Shown piece by piece: positions 26,256-33,521 of a stretch of 64,000 nt of DNA. The notes under the pieces are model-generated. The model ran no database searches and was not told the origin of the DNA. It was given only the letters and a program-made list of their open reading frames with translations. The stretch covers positions 2,574,714 to 2,638,713 of the forward strand of contig NZ_DS999411.1 in NCBI RefSeq assembly GCF_000158175.1. Reading direction: 5' to 3'. The position numbers and the translations under genes were made by a program. This stretch comes from Luminiphilus syltensis NOR5-1B. Its GTDB lineage: Bacteria; Pseudomonadota; Gammaproteobacteria; Pseudomonadales; Halieaceae. Within the stretch, counting starts at the first letter, position 1. Each line of letters opens with the position of its first letter.

Positions 26256-29009
26256 CTAGGTCGCGATAACGACCCGCAGTGCTTGTTGTTGGAGCTGGCA
26301 ACCACTAATAGCCCGGGCACTATCGGTTATACGTGCCTCGATGGCATCAATCTCGTCCTGACGTACGGACGGATTGACGCTCTTCAGGAAAAGCAATCGC
26401 TCGCGTTCTGATTCGAGTGACTCCTGCATTTCTTTCTGTGCTATTTCCAGGACGCCTGCCATGGCTTCTCGAGCGAGGGTTTCGGCTTTTTCGATCTGTC
26501 GCTCGAGTTGCGCCTTGATGCTTCGGATAACGTTGGCTGAGGTCGCCGCAGGAACGGGTTGAATCAACTGATTGAGTGCCTCATGACTAATTCCTTGAGC
26601 CACGTTTTTGCCGTCGCTACTGATAACAAAGCGATGCGGCGCGAGGTCTACAAAACGACCGAGTTCAAGATGCGCAGGTGCAATACAATCAATGGTAAAA
26701 ATGGCTTCCAGTAAAACGCTTCCCGGTTTTATCTTGGAATGTTTGAGTGTTCCCAGGGTCGCGTTACCCAGCTCACTGTGCACCACGATGTCGATCGCCT
26801 CGCGAATAAGCGGATGTTCCCAGGTGAGAAAAACCATGTCATCGCGGGCTAGGGCGCGCTGCCTATCGAAGGTAATCGTGGTGCCTTCCTCACCCAGCGC
26901 AGGGAGTTGTCCCGTGATCATCCGTTCCGAGGGCCGTAACACGTAGCTGCCCTCGGCGTGATAATCCTGATCGATACCAATACGATCAAATAGTAGCTCA
27001 GCAAACTCCTCAATTTGCCCTGGAGCCTCGTGGTCCTCTACGGCCGCAATAATCTTCAGACCTACGTCGGGCCGGTGGGAATTTAATTCGAGCAATTTAT
27101 CTCTGCCCGCCTGCATTTCTGACTCCAGTGCCTGACGAAAATGTCGGGTGGCCTGCATAAGTTCAGCATGGTCACTGTCAGGGGTCTCCAATGCCATGTG
27201 CAGCGCCATCTCGAATTCGGAATAAACAGCATGGCCTACTGCCGAGCTGTGGGTAAACGCCGCCAGGCCCTCATCCAGCCACTGAAACAGTACGGCCTGG
27301 GCAGAATTCTTAAGCCATGGCACATGAATATTGACCGCAGACTCCTGACCAATCCGATCGAGGCGGCCGATACGCTGCTCTACAAGGTCGGGATTAAGTG
27401 GCAGGTCAAAGCAGATCAGGTGATGGGCGAACTGAAAATTGCGCCCCTCGCTACCTATCTCTGAGCAAATCAACGCCTGGGCGCCGCCTTCCTCTTCAGC
27501 GAAGTAGGCGGCCGCGCGGTCGCGTTCAACCAGAGTCAGTCCCTCATGGAACGCAGCGCAGCGGATGCCAGCCTGGAGGTGCAAGTACTGCTCCAGGGCT
27601 AGTGCGGTCTGGGCATTGGCACAAATGACCAGGACTTTTTGCGGACGCAGTTCCCGAAGCGTTGTTTCGAGCCAGTGTACCCGCGGATCTTTAGCAAGCC
27701 ACGTTGACTCTTCGGTACTCAGCTCGGGATAAAGCTCTGTTTTATGGTCCGCGTAGCCCTCGGGCAGCTCAAGGGGATAGGAATGGAGGGTTCGTACGGG
27801 AAATCCGGGCACCGAGGCGCGAGTGTTACGGAAAAGCACTCGGCCAGTCCCATACCGATCGAGTAGCTGATCGATTTGCTCGCTGGGAGTGGCATCTGTA
27901 TCGACGCCCTCGGGTAAGTGATCGGCCGTCGAGCCTGCCAGCAATGAATCGATGACCGTATTCCATTCGGCGTAATGGCGCTGCTCCTCAAGAAATTCAT
28001 CGATTGAGGAGAAGCGACCGGCATCAAGCAGCCGCAGTCTGGCGAAATGACTTTCTACGCCCGCCTGCTCCGGTGTCGCGGTGAGCAGCAGCAGGCCCTT
28101 GGGGAGACCCGACAGCGCCTCGACAAAGTCGTACAGGCGATCTTCCTCGGCTGAGGCATGATTTAAGTGGTGCGCTTCATCAACCACCACAATATCCCAG
28201 TTAACCGACATGGCGAGGGCACGTGCGTTGGGGTGGTCAGAAAAAAGACTGAATGGACAGAGGATGAGTTGCTCCGTTTCAAACGGCGAAGCGTCATCGA
28301 TATCGGCGAGGCGCTCGGCGTCAAACAGCGAGAAATGCAGATTGAAACGACGCAACATTTCCACCAGCCATTGATGAATCAGTGCATCGGGAACCATAAT
28401 CAACGCGCGCTGCGCTCTACCCGTGAGCAGTTGTTGATTGAGAATGAGCCCGGCCTCGATGGTTTTGCCCAGGCCCACCTCATCGGCCAGCAATACGCGA
28501 GGGGCAAACCGTCGGCCCACTTCATGGGCTATAAACATTTGATGCGATAGCAGCGAAGTGCGAGCCCCCAGCAGACCACGAAAAGCTACCGACTCGGCGC
28601 TGGCGCGGTGCTGCAGGGTGGCAAATCTGAGTTTGAAGTCCGCGATTTTGTCGAGCTGATTGTTGAGCAGGCGATCTTTGGGCGAGCTCAGCTGGATATG
28701 GGAATCGAGCTCAAGTTCCGAAACCGCGGTAATTTCATTGTTTTCTTCCACTTTATAGACAAGCACGCCATCGTGATGCTCGACGTCGGTAACGGTGAAC
28801 TGTTCCCCGTCCACGCGATTGAGGAGGTCACCCGACTTTAGCGCGAGTCGTGTCAGCGGCGCGCGGTCGGTCGCGTAGGTTCGATCTTCACCGACCGCGG
28901 GAAAATGGACGGTAACACGTCGCGGGTCGACCTCGACGACTATCCCCAGGCCCAGCTCCACATCAGCGTGGCTCACCCATCGCTGCCCCAGTGCGAACTC
29001 AGTGGTCAT
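26256..29009 (-). CDS. rapA: RNA polymerase-associated protein RapA, Swi2/Snf2 ATPase
   Basis: RapA binds core RNA polymerase and uses ATP to promote its recycling after transcription. At 917 residues it is slightly shorter than the E. coli protein (968). The N-terminal Tudor-like region (GQRWVSHADVELGLG onward) is present. The ATPase motifs are LLADEVGLGKTIEAG (I), VVVDEAHHLN (II), LLLLTATPEQ (III) and the C-terminal lobe ICSEIGSEGRNFQFA and QRIGRLDRIGQ. The ATG overlaps the tatD stop region by 11 bases, so the two are co-translated from a tatD-rapA transcript. Convergent with the isomerase gene. Confidence 0.96.
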   Translation of the reverse strand: MTTEFALGQRWVSHADVELGLGIVVEVDPRRVTVHFPAVGEDRTYATDRAPLTRLALKSGDLLNRVDGEQFTVTDVEHHDGVLVYKVEENNEITAVSELELDSHIQLSSPKDRLLNNQLDKIADFKLRFATLQHRASAESVAFRGLLGARTSLLSHQMFIAHEVGRRFAPRVLLADEVGLGKTIEAGLILNQQLLTGRAQRALIMVPDALIHQWLVEMLRRFNLHFSLFDAERLADIDDASPFETEQLILCPFSLFSDHPNARALAMSVNWDIVVVDEAHHLNHASAEEDRLYDFVEALSGLPKGLLLLTATPEQAGVESHFARLRLLDAGRFSSIDEFLEEQRHYAEWNTVIDSLLAGSTADHLPEGVDTDATPSEQIDQLLDRYGTGRVLFRNTRASVPGFPVRTLHSYPLELPEGYADHKTELYPELSTEESTWLAKDPRVHWLETTLRELRPQKVLVICANAQTALALEQYLHLQAGIRCAAFHEGLTLVERDRAAAYFAEEEGGAQALICSEIGSEGRNFQFAHHLICFDLPLNPDLVEQRIGRLDRIGQESAVNIHVPWLKNSAQAVLFQWLDEGLAAFTHSSAVGHAVYSEFEMALHMALETPDSDHAELMQATRHFRQALESEMQAGRDKLLELNSHRPDVGLKIIAAVEDHEAPGQIEEFAELLFDRIGIDQDYHAEGSYVLRPSERMITGQLPALGEEGTTITFDRQRALARDDMVFLTWEHPLIREAIDIVVHSELGNATLGTLKHSKIKPGSVLLEAIFTIDCIAPAHLELGRFVDLAPHRFVISSDGKNVAQGISHEALNQLIQPVPAATSANVIRSIKAQLERQIEKAETLAREAMAGVLEIAQKEMQESLESERERLLFLKSVNPSVRQDEIDAIEARITDSARAISGCQLQQQALRVVIAT

Positions 29010-29814
29010 GACTAAAAAACAATTTCATGCTGTTTTCCCTCGCCACGTGAAGGAGTTCCTCGACGTCGACATGTTTAATTTCTGCGATTTTTTGCGCAAT
29101 AAATGGAAGGTAGTAGGGAGCATTCTGGCGACCACGGTAGGGCACCGGCGTCAGATAGGGTGAATCCGTTTCAAGCACGATCTGGTCGATGGGTGTTGCC
29201 TCGATCACCTCACGCACATTATCGGCATTTTTGAAGGTGGCAATGCCGTTAAAGCCAAGAAAAAAGCCGCGCTCCAGGCAGTACTCGGCAAGCTTGATAC
29301 CCGATGTGAAGCTGTGAATTACCCCGGGGCTGTGAGTGTCCGGGCGATGGCTGGAGAGTATGGATTCGGTATCAGTATCTGCCTCGCGGGTGTGAATAAC
29401 GACCGGTAGCTTCATTGACTCCGCCAGCTGCAGCTGTTGCTCAAAGGCGATTTGCTGCTGCTTACGGTCGGAGTGCTCGTAAAAATAGTCGAGCCCGATC
29501 TCACCGATAGCAACGATACGGGGGTGCTGGGCACCTGTCCGGACCTGCTCAAGCACCGCCGGTGACCATTGATTGGCCTCATGGGGATGTATGCCCTGGG
29601 TGCCCCAGACCGTGCTGTACTGATCGGTCAGCTGCTGCACCCTGTTCTGGTTGTCGGGTGATACCGCTATGGTGACAATACGCTCGACCCCCACTCGATG
29701 CGCCTCATCAATGGTCTGGGTGAGTGCGTCCCCATCAAGGTAATCCAGATGACAATGAGTCTCGATGAGTGGCGTTACGAACGTTGGGATTGGTACCTTA
29801 ACCTTACGGCCCAT
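28999..29814 (-). CDS. TatD-family metal-dependent deoxyribonuclease
   Basis: A 271-residue TIM-barrel hydrolase. The metal ligands and family motifs are ETHCHLD (18-24), GIHPHEANQW, the bridging glutamate in AIGEIGLDYFYE, VVIHTREA, VIHSFTSG and the C-terminal ETDSPYLTPVP. TatD proteins degrade DNA ends and are linked to oxidative DNA damage repair. The subtype (TatD, YcfH or YjjV) is not resolvable by eye. The gene precedes rapA with an 11-base overlap. The LysR gene lies 65 bases upstream in the same direction, so readthrough from it is possible. Confidence 0.92.
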   Translation of the reverse strand: MGRKVKVPIPTFVTPLIETHCHLDYLDGDALTQTIDEAHRVGVERIVTIAVSPDNQNRVQQLTDQYSTVWGTQGIHPHEANQWSPAVLEQVRTGAQHPRIVAIGEIGLDYFYEHSDRKQQQIAFEQQLQLAESMKLPVVIHTREADTDTESILSSHRPDTHSPGVIHSFTSGIKLAEYCLERGFFLGFNGIATFKNADNVREVIEATPIDQIVLETDSPYLTPVPYRGRQNAPYYLPFIAQKIAEIKHVDVEELLHVARENSMKLFFSHDH

Positions 29815-29879
29815 GCAAACTCCTCGGCAGTCGCGTCGATTATCTCACAGCGGACGCATGGCCAACAAAGATTGAAACG

Positions 29880-30812
29880 CTAGCCGCGGTGTACCATCCG
29901 CACCCGCATGCTGCGTACGGTGTCGATGATTTGATTCCATAGCCATTGGTGAATGGGAGAGCGACTGGTGCGTTCATGAGCGACCAGGGAATAATCCACG
30001 TTGCGTGTTTCCCCGGGTGGCAGCGGCAGGGCGACAACATCTCGGGTGGCGCCGTCATTGCGAGCGAGATAAGCCGGACATACCAGCGTGTAGTCTGTCT
30101 CCCTTAAGACCTCGAATGCAGTCAGAAGATGTGAAGTTTCGAGTGTGCCGACGGGGGCGCCGTTGAGAACCGTTTCATTCAAGCCAGACTGGGAGCGATC
30201 CGCCACATAAAGGTTGATCATCGGAAATTCGGCAACTGAAGCTCGTGTCAGGGTGTTGCCCACCAAAGGGTGGTCTCGCCTGACGAATAATGCCAGCGGC
30301 GAGCTGGCAAGCGGGAAGGTGCGGTATTCGGGTGGGTAGCTGTCACGCGTAATCTGGATGCAAAAGTCGAGACTGCCCTGGGCGAGCAATTCAAGCTGGT
30401 TTTCAGCACGCGTAATGGTGCGCAGCCTAAGTTTTGGCGCCTTGGACTGTAGGTGGCCTGTTAACGGGGGCAGTAGCGTAAAGCCGACATACTCGGAAAT
30501 GGCGATGCTAATTTCACCCCGATAGGCGCCTGGGCTAAATTCTCCCGCGTCCAGCAGAGACTCTATTTTATTGAGCAATCGATAAAGCTCTGCAGATAAT
30601 GCCATCGCTCTCGGCGTGGGCTGGATTCCGCGCTTTGACCGCGAAAAAAGCGGGTCGTCAAAGGTTTCCCTGAGACGAGCAAGGGTTTTTGACATCGCAG
30701 GCTGAGTAATGGACAGCCGCTCCGCGGCTCTGGACACGCTACGCTCCTCAAGCAGAACGTGCAGCGAGACGAGCAGATTCAGGTCAGTTTTGGCAAGTAA
30801 GCGAATGTTCAC
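29880..30812 (-). CDS. LysR-family transcriptional regulator
   Basis: A 310-residue LTTR. The N-terminal winged helix-turn-helix is clear in DLNLLVSLHVLLEERSVSRA and AERLSITQPAMSKTLARLR. The C-terminal part is the usual periplasmic-binding-protein-like effector domain. The N-terminal style resembles the NodD/LeuO branch. The effector is unknown. The start is GTG with no SD; a consensus TATAAT ends six bases before it, so the mRNA may be leaderless. Target genes cannot be read from sequence: it faces away from the 31-kb exported protein across a 330-bp gap and lies upstream of tatD-rapA in the same orientation. Confidence 0.93.
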   Translation of the reverse strand: MNIRLLAKTDLNLLVSLHVLLEERSVSRAAERLSITQPAMSKTLARLRETFDDPLFSRSKRGIQPTPRAMALSAELYRLLNKIESLLDAGEFSPGAYRGEISIAISEYVGFTLLPPLTGHLQSKAPKLRLRTITRAENQLELLAQGSLDFCIQITRDSYPPEYRTFPLASSPLALFVRRDHPLVGNTLTRASVAEFPMINLYVADRSQSGLNETVLNGAPVGTLETSHLLTAFEVLRETDYTLVCPAYLARNDGATRDVVALPLPPGETRNVDYSLVAHERTSRSPIHQWLWNQIIDTVRSMRVRMVHRG

Positions 30813-30818
30813 GGGAGC

Positions 30819-30847
30819 ATTATAACCTGGAGGACTAGGCTGAATAA
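30819..30847 (-). promoter_or_regulatory. Promoter of the LysR gene, probably giving a leaderless mRNA
   Basis: A consensus TATAAT occupies 30819-30824 on the minus strand, 17 bases from a weak TTATTC (30842-30847). Only six bases separate the -10 from the GTG start at 30812, so initiation at normal spacing would begin at or next to the start codon. An AATAAA/TTTATT inverted repeat with 14 bases between (30843-30868) overlaps the -35 and could be an autoregulatory site. Confidence 0.5.
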
Positions 30848-30965
30848 AAACAATACATTAGATTTATTTTCTTATCTGCAGGATTCTCAACGCCTGCTGA
30901 ATTGATGTCCGTTGAGTTTATCTGCTGTACATGCAGCGCTCAGCGGTCCCATCCAGGTCATGTTT

Positions 30966-30991
30966 ACCCGCCGTAATGGCGGGTTTTTTTT
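30966..30991 (+). terminator. Orphan rho-independent terminator
   Basis: A perfect 7-bp stem ACCCGCC / GGCGGGT with loop GTAAT is followed by eight T. It faces the plus direction only. The nearest plus-strand gene to the left ends at 26254 and lies beyond three minus-strand genes, so it must end a short noncoding transcript begun in this gap or act as a leader attenuator for the gene at 31142. Confidence 0.85.
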
Positions 30992-31141
30992 AGTTCATCG
31001 CGGGTTGGGGGGGCCACGCCTGGGCCGGGTACCACGTCATACGGAAAGCGGGGAGGGTGACCAGCCCTGAATTCCGCGATGAACCTCCTTTTTGACCAGA
31101 CATGGCTAAACAAGCGCCTTAAAACATGGCAAGGTTCCGAT

Positions 31142-32377
31142 ATGTCTCGCTTATTTTTGAACCCCTCACTGGCGCTTATCGTCGTGTTCCTGATAGCGCC
31201 ACTCACGGCCAGCGGTGCTGATACCAAGGTGTTCGGGGTTGAACTTCGCTTCCCCGCGTCAGAGAGCAGCCCTCCTGAGGCGCCCAATACGACCTCCCGG
31301 GACCTCGTTTCGCTTCGCGAGGCGCAGGATCGGCTGGCCACGCTGCAGGCTGAGAAGGGCCCCTACCATCCCGATTTGTCGCATATGTTGCTTGCAGAGG
31401 CTGAGCGCGCCCGTTCTGTAGGGCAATCGCGACAGGCACTGGAGTGGTACGACTGGGCACTGCACAATATTCGCGTTAACAACGGCCTCGGAGATCCAGC
31501 CCAGTTACCGGTGCTCGAGGAAATCATGGCACTGCAGCGCCAAATGGGCGACCGCGAGGCTCTGAGTGGCCGCATCGAATATTTCTATCGCATCATGGGG
31601 TCTGGTCGACGCCCGTATAGCCCCACCCGACTCGAGGCGTCGCTCGCCTACTTACGCTGGCATCAGGAACTGTTGATGGTCGAATCCTGGCAGGGGGAGT
31701 CGCGGCGGGTGCTTCAGTTATACGAGGGGGGAAAGCTACTTCAGGAGCGGGTCTGCACGAGCGAGAAGTGGTCCCGCGAGTTCTGTGAGGCGTTTACTTT
31801 AGCGCATTTGGGAACGCTGTATTTAATCGAACATCACCTGATTACCGATTCCGTCATTGATGGACCTGCGGAAGGCATCAACCAGCCATTCGTATCCCCT
31901 GACATGCAGCCTAATCCCTCTGAACAGAGGCTTAATCAACTCGCTAAAACCGCTTATTCTGCGGGGGCTCGACTGTTAAAAACCAACATCAAATACGTCG
32001 AAAACAAGACCACATTGGAGCTGGCTTTGGCGGACTGGTATTGGTTTCAGGGACGTCGCGGCCAGGCGCTCGACATTTATGATCGACTTAGGAAAGGCCA
32101 GCCACCGATGTTTTCCGACCCGGTACCCCTGCCAGCACTGCCCACACTGGATCGGGATCCCCAACTGAGTGAGCGCATTCAGACGGTGTCAGCCGTGTTT
32201 ACGGTCACCGACGGCGGCAGGGTGACCGACCTCGACGTAGAACTCGTGGACAACGAGGCGGACGCCTCGGTCATCTGGGTGGCTCGGTCGTTAAGACGGC
32301 TTCGTTTCCGCCCTGCGTTCAATGACCAGGGCCGTATTGATCAAAAGGTCCAACTGACCCTGCAAGCCATGCGTTGA
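31142..32377 (+). CDS. Exported repeat protein with TonB-C-like C-terminus, function unknown
   Basis: A ~411-residue protein with a clear signal peptide (hydrophobic ALIVVFLIAPLTA ending SGA). The middle is alpha-helical and resembles TPR-type repeats, for example the segments around HMLLAEAERARSVGQSRQAL and ADWYWFQGRRGQALDIYDRL. The last ~65 residues (VFTVTDGGRVTDLDVELV ... RLRFRPAFNDQGRI) match the fold pattern of a TonB C-terminal domain, as in other periplasmic TonB-C proteins without a membrane anchor. ATG 31142 is chosen over ATG 31079 because it starts directly at the signal peptide and has AAGG upstream. The stop abuts the methyltransferase stop. No specific function can be given. Confidence 0.7.
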   Translation: MSRLFLNPSLALIVVFLIAPLTASGADTKVFGVELRFPASESSPPEAPNTTSRDLVSLREAQDRLATLQAEKGPYHPDLSHMLLAEAERARSVGQSRQALEWYDWALHNIRVNNGLGDPAQLPVLEEIMALQRQMGDREALSGRIEYFYRIMGSGRRPYSPTRLEASLAYLRWHQELLMVESWQGESRRVLQLYEGGKLLQERVCTSEKWSREFCEAFTLAHLGTLYLIEHHLITDSVIDGPAEGINQPFVSPDMQPNPSEQRLNQLAKTAYSAGARLLKTNIKYVENKTTLELALADWYWFQGRRGQALDIYDRLRKGQPPMFSDPVPLPALPTLDRDPQLSERIQTVSAVFTVTDGGRVTDLDVELVDNEADASVIWVARSLRRLRFRPAFNDQGRIDQKVQLTLQAMR

Positions 32378-33019
32378 TCAGAGATTGTCGATGACCAGTA
32401 GGGCGCCGCTTGCCTTGATCTTGCCCTTTACCTGCCACTCGAGTAGTTCACCACCATGGCGTTTGATGACGCGTTCAGCCATATCGTGGAAGGGAGGGCG
32501 CTCGGGGTCGGCGATAATGACTTTTTTAACCCCTGCCTTGATGGCACGATCGATCATTTTCCCTACGGGTTTGACCAATTCATCCCAGAAGCACACATCG
32601 CCAGCCACCAGAATATCGACGCTTTCGAGTTCGGACTTGCTTAGTTTTTCAAACCGCTTGACCAGTGGTGTGGTCTGAACCTTATTCAGGTTGGCAACAC
32701 TGTCCAAAAATGGGAAAACGGCAGGATCGGCGTCCAGTGAAATGACCGAGGATTGCCACTTTTTTGCACACCAGATGCCGGTAACGCCCCAACCACATCC
32801 TGCATCAAGCACCACTTCGGTTGAGGGCGGCGGATTTTTGCAAAGGTAGTCGATGATCAGGCAACTGGATTTCCAGAGCTTGGTGCCATGAATACTGGGC
32901 TCATGGCCTGCGCGTTTGACACGCCGGATCGCCGGGTGACTGCTGGTGGGCATAATCACACCGCGGAACCGGCGTTCCTTGACTGTTTTTTTTGATGTCT
33001 TGTCCTGCGCAGGGCTCAC
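32378..33019 (-). CDS. Class I SAM-dependent methyltransferase
   Basis: A 213-residue Rossmann-fold methyltransferase. Motif I is VVLDAGCGWGVTGIWCAK, the acidic end of strand 2 is SLDADPAV, and motif IV-like VDILVAGDVCFWDELV follows. The late segment IIADPERPPF resembles protein-lysine methyltransferases of the METTL20/PrmA-like group, so a protein substrate is possible but unproven. The start is GTG overlapping the TGA of the cold-shock-domain gene (GTGA), pointing to translational coupling. An internal ATG (32953, giving MPTSSHPAIRR) is an alternative start. The stop touches that of the convergent exported protein. Confidence 0.8.
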   Translation of the reverse strand: MSPAQDKTSKKTVKERRFRGVIMPTSSHPAIRRVKRAGHEPSIHGTKLWKSSCLIIDYLCKNPPPSTEVVLDAGCGWGVTGIWCAKKWQSSVISLDADPAVFPFLDSVANLNKVQTTPLVKRFEKLSKSELESVDILVAGDVCFWDELVKPVGKMIDRAIKAGVKKVIIADPERPPFHDMAERVIKRHGGELLEWQVKGKIKASGALLVIDNL

Positions 33020-33426
33020 AGCGGAGACACATCCTCTGCCTGCGGGCCTCGCTCGGTTTCAGTGACTCGATAAGCGACACGCTGGCCTGGCTTTATCTCT
33101 CGCTTGCTCAGCTGTTCCACGTTGCGGAAGTGGACGAAAACTTCGTTACCATCGTCGCCGGTGATAAAACCGAAGCCTTTTGTTGCATTAAACCACTTGA
33201 TGCTACCCTTGGTGCCGGTGCCGGTGCCGGCAGGGATGACCGTCGCGGGGACCGTAATGCTGGCATTACCGATGAGGGTTGCAACAATGGCAACCACTAA
33301 CAGTCCCACGAGCCAGTTATATGAAAATGCCGGCAAAAAGGTGAGCGCGAAGTAAACGGCAATCGCCAGCGCTACATTGAACACCATCTTACCGGTAGCG
33401 GTTAGATGTAGACTTGAGGAAGACAT
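33016..33426 (-). CDS. Membrane-anchored cold-shock-domain protein
   Basis: A 136-residue protein with two predicted N-terminal membrane helices (about 13-31 and 37-53), a short Gly/Thr linker (66-73) and a C-terminal cold-shock domain (74-136). The domain has intact nucleic-acid-binding motifs: KGFGFI (RNP1, 83-88) and VFVHF (RNP2, 96-100). The layout predicts an RNA/DNA-binding domain held at the inner membrane on the cytoplasmic side. The more familiar membrane CSD proteins have the CSD first and DUF1294 after it; the reverse order here is less usual. The ATG is 95 bases after valS on the same strand, with its own possible promoter. It is coupled to the methyltransferase gene by GTGA. Confidence 0.85.
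   Translation of the reverse strand: MSSSSLHLTATGKMVFNVALAIAVYFALTFLPAFSYNWLVGLLVVAIVATLIGNASITVPATVIPAGTGTGTKGSIKWFNATKGFGFITGDDGNEVFVHFRNVEQLSKREIKPGQRVAYRVTETERGPQAEDVSPL
33211..33230. repeat. Three tandem 6-bp repeats in the linker of the cold-shock-domain gene
   Basis: GGTGCC occurs three times in a row plus two further bases, encoding part of the Gly/Thr linker between membrane helices and the cold-shock domain. The 6-bp unit means slippage would change linker length by two residues without a frameshift. Confidence 0.7.
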
Positions 33427-33456
33427 ACCAGAATCCGTTGTTGTTTGGTGCGCGGC

Positions 33457-33465
33457 ATTCTATCA
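33457..33465 (-). promoter_or_regulatory. Possible extended -10 promoter of the cold-shock-domain gene
   Basis: On the minus strand TGA-TAGAAT reads as an extended -10 element, about 30 bases before the ATG. No good -35 accompanies it, which is tolerated for extended -10 promoters. It would separate this gene from valS upstream. Confidence 0.35.
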
Positions 33466-33521
33466 GAAGAGACTCGAACACCGCGCCGCTTTTCAATTCG
33501 GCGCGCCGTTTCAACGCGTGA

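Larger units (their letters stand above)
30813..31141. other. 329-bp intergenic region between the LysR gene and an exported protein
   Basis: It holds the LysR promoter at its left end and a strong plus-strand terminator at 30966-30991 with no plus-strand gene ahead of it. Small hairpins such as GCTG-tacatg-CAGC lie between. No tRNA fold or convincing short reading frame was found. An ATG at 31079 in frame with the next gene lacks an SD. Confidence 0.5.
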
